Shown piece after piece: positions 4,634 through 11,869 of a stretch of 11,869 nt of DNA. Positions within the stretch are counted from its first letter, which is position 1. Each line of letters starts with the position of its first letter. The notes below the pieces were generated by a model. The model did not search any database. It saw only the letters and a program-made list of their open reading frames with translations, and was not told the origin of the DNA. A program made the position numbers and the translations under genes. The DNA is from Flavobacteriales bacterium (GTDB taxonomy: Bacteria > Bacteroidota > Bacteroidia > Flavobacteriales_F > PHOS-HE28): NCBI GenBank assembly GCA_016710965.1, contig JADJTW010000007.1:1-11869 (forward strand), given 5' to 3'.

Positions 4634-7100
4634 TCAGCGTTTCACAAAAGGAGACCGTGGCGCCCGCCGCCAGCCGCAAGGAATAGCAGCCCGCAGGCAG
4701 GTGTCCCACCTCAACGCCGCGTGAGAGGTTGGCCGCGTTCCCGCGTAGCACAACGCGTCCAAGCGCATCCATCACCTCGTATGCGCCGGAAGAAGCGCCG
4801 CTGGCGAACAGTTCGCTGCCCACCGGGTTCGGCCACACGCGCATGGCATCTTGTTCGTTCACCAGCACCGTCATGTCCTCGTCCACGATGAACACCGCCT
4901 CATTGGTGATCACGGGTTCATTGTAGTCGAAGTAGATGTTGGCGATGTTGCCCACGCTTTCGCCAAGCATGAGGGAAGTGGAAGGCACGACGTTGAACGT
5001 GACGAAACCATGGCTGCCGGGCTCATCGCTCGCTGTCGGGCAGGTTGATGTCCTCGAACACCACGTGGAGAACGCCACCCGGATGAACCAGGTGTTCGCA
5101 TGGCTGCTGGCGAGCGGCGCCAGCGTGCTCCAGAGCGCATCGCTGTTCAGTGTGTCGGTGATGAGCACACGTTCGGCGGCGAAGGTGCCGGTGTTCTGGA
5201 ATCGCACGGTGTAGGTCACGCGCATGCCAGCAGCCACATCCGCAGGCGTCAGCGAAGCGGGCTCCACGATCTTGTCGTTCGGGTCGAAGCTGCCCACCAC
5301 CAGCGCGTTCCACACGGCCTCGTTGTCCAGCGGTGTTGCGTCGGTGGCACCGGTTGTTGCGCTGAGGGTGTGGCTGAGCGGTGTGCCCAGCAGGACGCTC
5401 TGTGGTGTGTCAACGCTTACCACGCATTGCCAACTGGCACCAGCGGTGATCGTCACGTTCCAGGTGGCCGCATTGCCGTTCAGCGTTGATGGTGGCACGG
5501 ACGAACTGGTCCACGTGTGTATGGCGTCCGCCAACAGCTGCACGTCGACGGTCGCGTCGGTGGTCCCCATGTTGGTGACGGTAATGGTGATGGTCGTTCC
5601 AAAACCCGGACGGGCCACCGAGGCGGTGATGCTCGCCACCAGGTCGGTGATGCCCGGCGTGGGTGCATAGCCCACATCGTTGAGGGAATCGATCTGCATG
5701 GGAAACCCGAACGATGCTGCTTGCGCGCTGGTGGTGATGGTGTGATGGATGCGCGGCTGCCCGGTGATGGTGTAAGCGCCGTAGGGCACTTGCACCTCGA
5801 ACCGGCCTTGATCATCCGCGCCGATCATCCATCCGCCCGGCGTGGCCAGCACGGAACAATAGGGCAGGCCCGGTTCTCCTGCATCGCGAACGCCATCGGC
5901 ATCATCATCGCGGAAGGCCGTGCCGCGTATGCGTGGCATCTGGCTGGGGCAGGGGTCGGTAACGCCGCAGATGGACGTGGCCAGCCAATCGGGGCTGCGT
6001 CGGCCGAGAACCCCGGCGGATGTGGCAAGCAGGTAACGGCCGTGCCGTCGAGCATGGTCTGGTCCAACGAGATGGGGAAGTCCGTGAGACAGGTGAGCGG
6101 CGCATTGCCGCTGAGGTCCATCACATCCAGGTTGGGCAGGTCGTCGGGGAGCGATATGAGCGCATTGTCCTGCACATAGAGAAAGCGCAACGTGGCTGGA
6201 AGTGCAGGCAGGAAGTCCCATCCGCAATTCGACGCGCGCAAGGACATGAGTTCCGCAGGCAGGTCCATCTGGGGGTTTATCAGGTTGTTGTTGATCCAGG
6301 CCGGTGAGCGATCGTGTCCGGAATGGCGGGTGGCAGATCGGTAAGCCCGCAATCGTTCAGTCGCAACGTATGCAACTCCGCGGACCACGGTGCCCAACTG
6401 GTGATGGGGTTGCCGGAGAGGTCGATCACCTGCACGTTGTCGGAATACGCCACTGGCGATGCGGTGAGCCCGCAATTGGTCAACACCAGCAATCCGAGCA
6501 CGTTGGTCACGTCAGGAAGCGAGAGCACCGGTGTGTTGTCCACCTCGAACCCGGTGAGGTAGGGGGGCATCTGCCAGGTGGCGGCATCCATCTGGTCGCA
6601 TTCATCCACGGTGAAGTAGTTGAGGGTCGCTGGTATGTACAGGCCTGCACCGAGGGAGCCGGCGTCGATGAGGTTGTAGCGGTTGGGTAGGGTGGGGAAA
6701 CGAGGGGTACCATCACCGGCTGCCCGTAGGCATCGTCAGGATGTATCCCCAGTACGCGAAGCTCACGTCGCCGCCGGAATGTTCGGGAAGGCCGGTATGT
6801 AAAAGTATTGAGACCGGCGCCGGGGCCTTTCAGGGTGAGCATGCTAAGGCCGCTGAGCACTTGCAGACCTGTCATATCCAACTCCTCACCCGGTTGCAGG
6901 TAGGGGCCCGCATCCAGCAATAGGCCTGTATTGCCGTTTTGGATCAGCGTGGACCACGCACTGTCATTGAAGTCGCCGTTCGCATCCACCAGCCCCGGCC
7001 ATTGATCGTTGATCATGGAGCGCAGTCGTGTATCGGGGATGTCCTGCGCCAGGGCATTCGTGGTGCAGAGGCAAACGGCGATCAGCAGTTGGAGGCGCAT
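4634..7100 (-). CDS. secreted LRR / SdrD-B-like / FDPNDK-domain protein with T9SS tail (interrupted reading frame)
   Basis: I join this as one gene of about 820 codons starting at the ATG whose first base is 7100. A signal peptide (MRLQLLIAVCLCTTNALAQ) is followed by leucine-rich repeats (about 6620-6000: LSLPDVTNVLGLLVLTNCGL, VQVIDLSGNPITSW, LRFLYVQDNALISLPDDLP). Next comes an SdrD-B-like segment (GTAFRDDDADGVRDAGEPGL), then a CARDB/DUF11-like Ig domain (PGFGTTITITVTNMGTTDA). The FDPNDK domain, which I believe is DUF7619, has VGSFDPNDKIVEP, YTVRFQNTGTFAAERVLITD and SHGFVTFNVVP. A T9SS sorting tail closes it (VWPNPVGSELFASG.., LGRVVLRG, LPAGCYSLRL) ending ATVSFVKR then TGA once one base is dropped from the A-run at 4646-4649. 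Other breaks lie near 6820, 6700-6620, 6300, 5985, 5085 and 5035; the last two compensate, restoring HVVFEDINLPDSER. Likely a surface adhesin or structural protein. Confidence 0.75.
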
Positions 7101-7188
7101 AGGGTTCAATGTAAGGACGCTCGGTCGCTGGCGGGTTGTCTCGCTTCCTTTTCCATTGCACCGAACCCGGCCTCCCCCGCCAAATTCC

Positions 7189-7206
7189 GCTGGCCGGTAG
7201 GCCAGC
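7189..7206. repeat. perfect hairpin, 7-bp stem
   Basis: GCTGGCC, GGTA, GGCCAGC form a perfect stem in the divergent intergenic region between the genes starting at 7100 (minus) and 7413 (plus). No T-run follows on either side, so a terminator is unlikely. It directly precedes two dispersed-repeat words. Confidence 0.6.
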
Positions 7207-7218
7207 CCATCTGCGCCT

Positions 7219-7245
7219 GTCATCCCCGGGCTTGACCCAGGATGC
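7219..7245. repeat. dispersed palindromic repeat (GTCATCCCCGGGCTTGACCC type)
   Basis: GTCATCCCCGGGCTTGACCC followed by AGGATGC matches a palindromic repeat word I know from many environmental and proteobacterial genomes (ATCCCCGGG, CTTGA, CCC.GGAT stem). It is non-coding here. Identification is from memory of the word, not a search. Confidence 0.55.
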
Positions 7246-7252
7246 GGATCGT

Positions 7253-7331
7253 ATTTGCATTCGCATTCATCTGCTGTTCCATCTGCGCCATCTGCGGATG
7301 CAGTTGCATTCATAATTGCATTCCTCTGCGG
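7253..7331. repeat. ATCTGCG/TTGCATTC short-word repeat cluster
   Basis: TTGCATTC occurs three times (7255-7262, 7304-7311, 7316-7323). ATCTGCGCCATCTGCGGATG (7281-7300) repeats ATCTGCG in tandem, and CTCTGCGGAT follows at 7324-7333. The ATCTGCG..ATCTGCGGAT pattern resembles another widespread environmental-genome repeat. It lies 82 bases upstream of the Omp28-related gene and is unlikely to be coding. Confidence 0.6.
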
Positions 7332-7385
7332 ATCAGCCCTCCAAGCCTGCACCGCTCCAAGGCCCGGCCATAGCCTCGCCTACGG

Positions 7386-7393
7386 TACATTCA
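7386..7393 (+). promoter_or_regulatory. candidate -7 promoter box (TACATTCA)
   Basis: TACATTCA lies 27 nt before the ATG at 7413, the same distance and nearly the same word as the boxes before 58 and 2149. The repeated spacing is the main support. Confidence 0.45.
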
Positions 7394-7412
7394 CCACCCC
7401 TAACTCCTCACG

Positions 7413-9461
7413 ATGAAGAAAGCACTTACCCTATTTGCTCTTGCACCTGCCTTTGCCTTCGGCCAATCTCTGGTCTTTCGACCGCAGAACCGCACGGCAC
7501 TGCTGGAGGATTTACCGGCATCCACTGCGGCTACTGCCCGGAGGGCCACCGGATCATGGCCGACCTGGCCGCTGTGCATGGCATCAGCTCGTGAATGTGG
7601 GCATCCACGCCAATGTGTACGCCGTGCCCAGCGGCAGCGACCCGATTTCCGCACGCCAGATGGTGATGCCCTCGACACCTTCTTCCCCCATAACCGGCTA
7701 CCCCAACGGCGTCATCAATCGCCGCACCATAACAACCTGCTGGCCATGGGCCGCGGGGCGGGAAGGCGCGGTGAACGCGCGTTGGCCTTGCCTAGCCCGG
7801 TGAACGTAGGCGTCGAAAGCAGCATCAATGGCAATGAGCTCACCGTGCATGTGGTGGGCTACTACACCGCCAACAGCGGCGCTGGGAACGACTACATCAG
7901 CGTGCTGGTCATGGAGGACCATCTCAATGGCCCGAGACCGATTACGCCAACGGCAACCATGCCAACTACGACCACCTGCACGTGTTGCGCGATTACGTCA
8001 CCGACACCTGGGGCGAGGACGTGGGCGACCATACCGCCGGCGAAACGGTGGAGCGCACATACAGCCTACACCCCTGCCGGGTACCTGGAACGTAGCTAAC
8101 CTGAAGGTCGTGGCCTTCATCAGCGAGTACCAGAGCGAAGTGTACCAGGCGCGCGAGGTGGCGGCCGATGGCGGCACCACCTTGAAGTGATCGGTGCATT
8201 GCAAAGCGATGCCCTGGCCTACCGTGCGGGAACCGAGGCCGCCTCCACCACCTTCGATGGCTCCTTCGCCAATGCGCTCAACGCCGATGAAGACTACGTG
8301 ATCACTCTGACCAGCTACGGATCGCCGGTGACATGGGCCAACAGCTTCACTGTGGATGGCGTTGCGCAATCGAACCCGGCCACTTCACCGTCGCCAGCGG
8401 CGGAACTGTCGACCTGGATGTGATCGTTACCCCGACGCCGCACCGGGCATTGGCAGATACAGCTCTCGGTTGCCAGCAGCACCAATGGCGGTGCTCCGGT
8501 GCTAACAGCCGAGTACCACGTGATCAGCAACGTGCATGACCTGGTGGTGAACAACCCGCAGGCCGAGGCGCACGAGCCGCTCTACACCAACGGCATGTGG
8601 AACGAGAACTACAAGGCCGTCACCACGCGTGCCGACTTTGTGGCCTTCGGCGAAGCCGATGCCTTGACGGATGTGCTCAACCTCTACCTCAACATCAGCT
8701 GGACCTTCCCCAGCTACACCGATGCGGTGGCCAACGTCCTCAGCGCCTTCCTCGATAACGGTGGCAACCTCATGATCGCCGGGCAGGACATCGGCTGGGA
8801 CCAGAGCGGTGTCACCGGCGCCTATGGCACGCCCGTTACACAAGCCTTCTACGCCGACTACCTGCATGCCACCTATGTGGCCGATGGCAGCAACGCCGAT
8901 ACGCAAGTGCTGCTTGGGAGGACGCCGATGCGGTGTTCCGGCCTGCTGGGCAACAGCACCATCATCGATGCCTTCGGTGGCAATACCTATCCCGGAGCAG
9001 ATCGCCGATCGCGCCTGCCGTGCCCATCATGCGTTACAGCCCCACCAAGATCGGCGCCCTGCGCTGCGAAACGGGCGGCTACAAGGTGGTCTACTTCGGC
9101 ATCGGCCCCGAGCAGGTGGCGAGCCAGGCCATTGCGCAACTGATGGTGCAGGCAGGCCAGCCACGACTGGTTCTATGGACTGGTAAGCGTGGAGGAGTTC
9201 GATGCCATGATGAACAACCTGGGCCAGGCCTATCCTTCGCCTGTCGCTTCGCAGGTGAGCATCCCTGTGGGCGAGTTCACCGGCGCGGCATCGTTGGAGG
9301 TGTTCGATGCCACCGGCCGCATGGTGATGACCGAACGTGTGAGCGCGCACACCACGCTCGTCACGCTGGACGTGGAGCACCTGAACAACGGACTGTACCA
9401 AGCGCGCTTGCGCACGAGCGATGGTAGCGGTGCAGCGCGCAGTTTCCAAGTAGTCCACTAG
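7413..9461 (+). CDS. Omp28-related outer membrane protein with T9SS sorting tail (interrupted reading frame)
   Basis: I join this as one gene of about 683 codons. A signal peptide (MKKALTLFALAPAFAFGQ) is followed by an Omp28/thioredoxin-fold domain: ALLEDFTGIHCGYCPEGHRI (CxxC at 7526-7537), VNVGIHANVYAVPSGSDP, DFRTPDGDALDTFFP and ITGYPNGVINR. The pattern 'EdfTG..CgyCp', 'vgiHa' and 'gyPng.inR' is the Omp28 hallmark. Middle beta-rich segments follow (for example ELTVHVVGYYTANSGAGNDY). Then a domain common in secreted Bacteroidota proteins, FLDNGGNLMIAGQDIGWD and FYADYLHATYVADG. The T9SS tail runs about 9210-9461 (YPSPVASQVSIPVGEF, LEVFDATGRMVMTE, LNNGLYQARL). About ten frame changes occur. The first four resolve to homopolymers or doubled bases: a T missing at 7511-7513, a C missing at 7582, a C missing at 7641-7643, and an extra C at 7685-7689. 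Omp28's exact role is not settled; the CGYC pair suggests thiol chemistry. Confidence 0.8.
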
Positions 9462-9474
9462 GAACAGCACACTT

Positions 9475-9512
9475 CGAAAGCCCTTCCGCACAAGCGGAGG
9501 GGCTTTCGCTTT
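9475..9512 (+). terminator. strong rho-independent terminator
   Basis: CGAAAGCCCTTCCGC (9475-9489), loop ACAA, then GCGGAGGGGCTTTCG (9494-9508) form a 15-bp stem with one G-T pair, followed by CTTTT. It starts 14 bases after the TAG of the Omp28-related gene and closes that transcription unit. Confidence 0.9.
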
Positions 9513-9594
9513 TCGGCTGCCCAACCGTTCGCCACCATCGTGGCCATGTATATCCGGCGCGCATGTTCGTGCGGCGCCATGGGTGCAGAGGGTG

Positions 9595-9602
9595 TAGGTT
9601 GG
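9595..9602 (+). promoter_or_regulatory. candidate -7 promoter box (TAGGTTGG)
   Basis: TAGGTTGG fits TAnnTTTG with one mismatch and lies 25 nt before the ATG at 9620, matching the 24-27 nt spacing of the other boxes. No clear -33 element was found. Confidence 0.4.
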
Positions 9603-9619
9603 TGCGCAAACGAGCATCC

Positions 9620-10774
9620 ATGCGACGACCACTACGCGTACCCTTCGCTCTCTTGTGGTCGTGCGCTGCCACTGGCGCCTTCGCACAAACGCAGTTCGAG
9701 GTGCTGGTGAACAGCCGCGGCACCAACGCGGTACACCGCTACAGCCTCGATGGGACATTCCTCGGCGAGTTCATCGAACAGGGCGCGGGCGGATTGTTCG
9801 GCCCGGAAGACATACTCTTCCATCCGGACGGCTCCGTGCTGGTCACCGGTTTTCGGCAATACGACCATCAAGCGCTATGATGGCGCCAACGGGGCCTTCA
9901 TCGACGATTTCTCCTCGGGCTACTCGCTCGCCACGCCGTCCAAGATGTCCATCGGCCCGGACAGCCTCATCTACGTCACACAATGGGGCGCCACGCAAAA
10001 CAAGGTGGTACGCTTCGGCCTCGACGGCACCTTCGTTGATGAGTTCACCAGCATTAGGAACGCCCAATGGGCTCGGCCATTTCTGGGACGAACTCGGCCG
10101 CTTCTACATCTCGGTGTACGGCAATGGTGGCAACGGCTACGTACGCCGCTTCGACGCTGACGGCAACGACCTCGGGGTCTTCATCGATAGTTCCATCCTG
10201 CAAGGCCCCACCGACCTGTTGCGATTGGCCAACAACGATGTATTGGTGCAGGACTGGACCACGGGCCTGGTGCAGCGCTTCGATGCAAGCGGGCAATACC
10301 TCGGTGTCTTCGCCAGCGGCCTCACCAATCCCGAAGGTCACGCCTTCCCGCCCGACGGCACCCTGCTCATGGGCGATTGAGGCGCCGACGCGGTAACATC
10401 ATTGGACGCGTGGGGCAGCAACCTCGGCTACTTCACCAGCGGCAATGGCCTGACAGACCCGAACTGCGTGCGCGTGCGCGAAGTAGCCATGAGCGGACTG
10501 TCAGAACGGACGATCACGGACAGTTCATTGAGCGTTGTGCCGCACATCGGTCCGGGTCCATTCGTGCTGCGCACCGATCGGTACTCGATGCATCAGCGGT
10601 CGTGAGCGTCATCGATGCGATGGGGCGAGTAGTTGAAGAGTTCCCTGGCCACAGGCGCCCAAAGCCGTTCCCTTCACCACGCCCGACAAGCCCAAGAAGC
10701 GATGCGGCCGGTACATCATCCTGGTGCGCAGCAGCGAGCTGGTGCTGCGTGTGATGGTGGTGCTCACGGAATAA
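9620..10774 (+). CDS. secreted NHL/six-bladed beta-propeller protein with T9SS tail (interrupted reading frame)
   Basis: I join this as one gene of about 385 codons. A signal peptide (MRRPLRVPFALLWSCAAT then GAFAQ) leads into repeated propeller blades of the pattern 'hxRFDxdGxxlGxF': VHRYSLDGTFLGEFIEQGAG, KRYDGANGAFIDDF, VVRFGLDGTFVDEF, RRFDADGNDLGVFIDSS, QRFDASGQYLGVFASG and SLDAWGSNLGYF. Between these lie 'GPTDLLRLANNDVLVQDW'-type turns seen in NHL/SMP-30-like folds. The C-terminus is a T9SS type A-like sorting domain (PFVLRTDRS, AVVSVIDAMGRVVEEFPG, then GRYIILVRSSELVLRVMVVL) ending TAA at 10772-10774. Frame changes occur near 9850, 10060, 10585 and 10655. In addition there is an in-frame TGA at 10378-10380, with the same frame continuing protein-like sequence on both sides. 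The protein is probably exported to the surface; the binding partner or enzyme role is unknown. Confidence 0.75.
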
Positions 10775-10959
10775 TGCTTCCCTCGCTGTCCCACACGCCA
10801 GTCACGGATCAGCAATGGGGGGGTGCCCCAACGCGATCGTGGACCCGGCTGCGAGCCTTTGCGTCAAACCCATCCGGTAACCGGAGCAAAGCCGCGCCCA
10901 CTGGCCGTATCCACGGTGGGGCGTGGTAAAGAGGCTTGAGCGACGCCGCCAGCGGCCCG

Positions 10960-10967
10960 TACCTTGC
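10960..10967 (+). promoter_or_regulatory. candidate -7 promoter box (TACCTTGC)
   Basis: TACCTTGC lies 32 nt before the ATG at 10992. It would be the common Bacteroidota word TACCTTTG if one T were missing, which the homopolymer errors elsewhere make possible. This is weak evidence on its own. Confidence 0.3.
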
Positions 10968-10991
10968 GCAGCGGTGTGCTTACCACCCTGT

Positions 10992-11869
10992 ATGAGGACC
11001 ATCCTATCGCTCCCATTGCTTGCACTGGCGTTCGGTGCTCAGGCCCAGTCCGCTACTGAACTGAGCACGGTGCGCGTGATGGCGGTGGTTTCGCAAGTCC
11101 CGCCCCGGATCACCTTGCAATGGCAGGCCGTGTCAGGCGCCACAGGCTTCACCATTTACCGGCGAGCCGCTAACGAGAACGTGTGGACGTGGCCGCTGGC
11201 CACCTTGCCAGGAAGCACCCAAACCTATGCGGATGCCACGGTACAAGTCGGCACGGCGCGAATACAAGTTGGTGCGCAAATGCGGCCCAATCCGGTTACG
11301 GCTACATCCGCTCGGGGATCAGCGTGCCCGAGGTTGATCGGCCTGCCGGTAAGTTGGTATTGCTTGTCGAGTCGGTATTGGCCGCTGGTCGCACCGGAGT
11401 TGGACCAGTTGCAAACGGACCTGGAGGGCGATGGATGGATCGTGCTGCGGCATGACGTGGTCAGCTGGCGCCAGCCCTGTGAGCGTGCGTGCGGCAATTA
11501 TTGCCGATCACGCCGCCGATCCCGGCAGGGTGAAGGCCGTGTACATCGTCGGCCATGTTCCTGTGCCGTATAGCGGCGATGTGAACCCCGATGGGCATCG
11601 AACATCTCGGGGGCGTGGCCGTGCGATGGCTACTACGGCGACATGGATGCCTGGACCGATACCCAGGTGAACAACACTTCTGCCAGCTACACACGGAACC
11701 ACAACGTGCCGGCGATGGGAAATTCGATCAGGGTGACATGCCTTCACCGGTGGAACTGCAGGTAGGTCGTGTTGACCTGAGCCGCATGGATGCCTTTCCG
11801 CTCAGCGGAGTGCGGCTTACAGGGCAATACCTCGCGAAGGCCCATGCGTGGAAGACGGGCGAGATGACC
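10992..11869 (+). CDS. large secreted FN3 protein, N-terminal part (interrupted, runs off the window)
   Basis: A signal peptide (MRTILSLPLLALAFGAQAQ) is followed by an FN3 domain (about residues 35-95: ITLQWQAVSGATGFTIYRRA, then REYKLVRK in a shifted frame). A conserved domain follows that I know from large secreted Bacteroidota and Verrucomicrobia proteins but cannot name: SGISVPEVDRP, then KLVLLVES, LAPELDQLQTDLEGDGWIVL and VKAVYIVGHVPVPYSGDVNP. It continues through GAWPCDGYYGDMDAWTD and DGKFDQGDMPSPVELQVGRV. The 'IVGHVPVP..tD..VGRVDL' layout is reminiscent of caspase/gingipain-like (C25) folds, which is inference. Frame changes occur near 11262, 11285, 11375, 11465, 11605 and 11715. The C-terminus lies outside the window, so a T9SS tail can only be predicted. 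Confidence 0.7.

Noticed and set aside
7413..9461. Programmed ribosomal frameshifting
   Set aside because: Too many sites, both directions, and no slippery heptamer with a downstream structure; the resolved sites are homopolymer or doubled-base length differences.
9027..9758. Minus-strand open frame of 243 codons opposite the end of the Omp28-related gene
   Set aside because: It is antisense to a recognised T9SS tail and crosses a strong terminator; the translation is arginine- and alanine-rich with no domain.
10378..10380. TGA recoding (selenocysteine or alternative code)
   Set aside because: TGA serves as a normal stop elsewhere in the window, no selenocysteine element is visible, and a single substitution explains the case.
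10775..10991. Possible small gene between the propeller gene and the last gene
   Set aside because: Frames on both strands are short and compositionally unremarkable; only a weak promoter-like box near 10960 is supported.

Overview
The window looks like a GC-rich member of the Bacteroidota, most likely a Flavobacteriales-type environmental genome. The evidence is the protein content: four complete large genes encode secreted proteins with an N-terminal signal peptide and a C-terminal type IX secretion (T9SS) sorting-type domain, and a fifth runs off the window with its C-terminus unseen. One of the four is an Omp28-related protein. Several starts lack a clear Shine-Dalgarno and carry boxes resembling the Bacteroidota -7 element (TAnnTTTG). 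No tRNA, rRNA, CRISPR array or transposase was seen.

Layout. 1-483: a small intact hypothetical gene. 484-1414: about 930 bases with no supported gene but much structure: a degenerate array of about 20-nt words, an 18-bp palindrome, a 30-bp inverted repeat of CACGGAT words, a hairpin, and a long UACG-loop hairpin just before the next gene. 1415-2032: an intact fibronectin-type-III protein followed by a terminator. 2149-3726: a signal-peptide and T9SS-tail protein. 3746-4194: an orphan gene tail on the minus strand, a second copy of the same terminator element and several short dyads. 4195-4524: a small AT-rich orphan gene. 4634-7100 (minus): a leucine-rich-repeat / SdrD-B-like / FDPNDK-domain / T9SS protein. 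7101-7412: an intergenic cluster of dispersed repeats. 7413-9461: an Omp28-related T9SS protein ending in a strong terminator. 9620-10774: an NHL/beta-propeller-like T9SS protein. 10992 to the end: an N-terminal part of a large secreted FN3 protein.

All five large genes are broken by many one-base frame changes, while the reading always resumes in another frame with family-consistent sequence. Where I could resolve the exact base (7511-7513, 7582, 7641-7643, 7685-7689, 4646-4649) the change sits in a homopolymer or doubled base. I therefore read these as one gene each, damaged by uncorrected long-read homopolymer errors rather than by decay, and annotate full gene spans. One break, at 10378-10380, is an in-frame TGA without a frame change.

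The secreted genes are probably independent transcription units: each has its own upstream box or terminator, and the minus-strand gene converges on the small gene at 4195 and diverges from the Omp28 gene. Their shared logic is export through Sec and then T9SS to the outer surface or medium. I found no convincing new multi-gene system. The most unusual pieces are the 484-870 word array, the AT-rich orphan gene with dyads at 4063-4524, and the collection of dispersed palindromic repeats.
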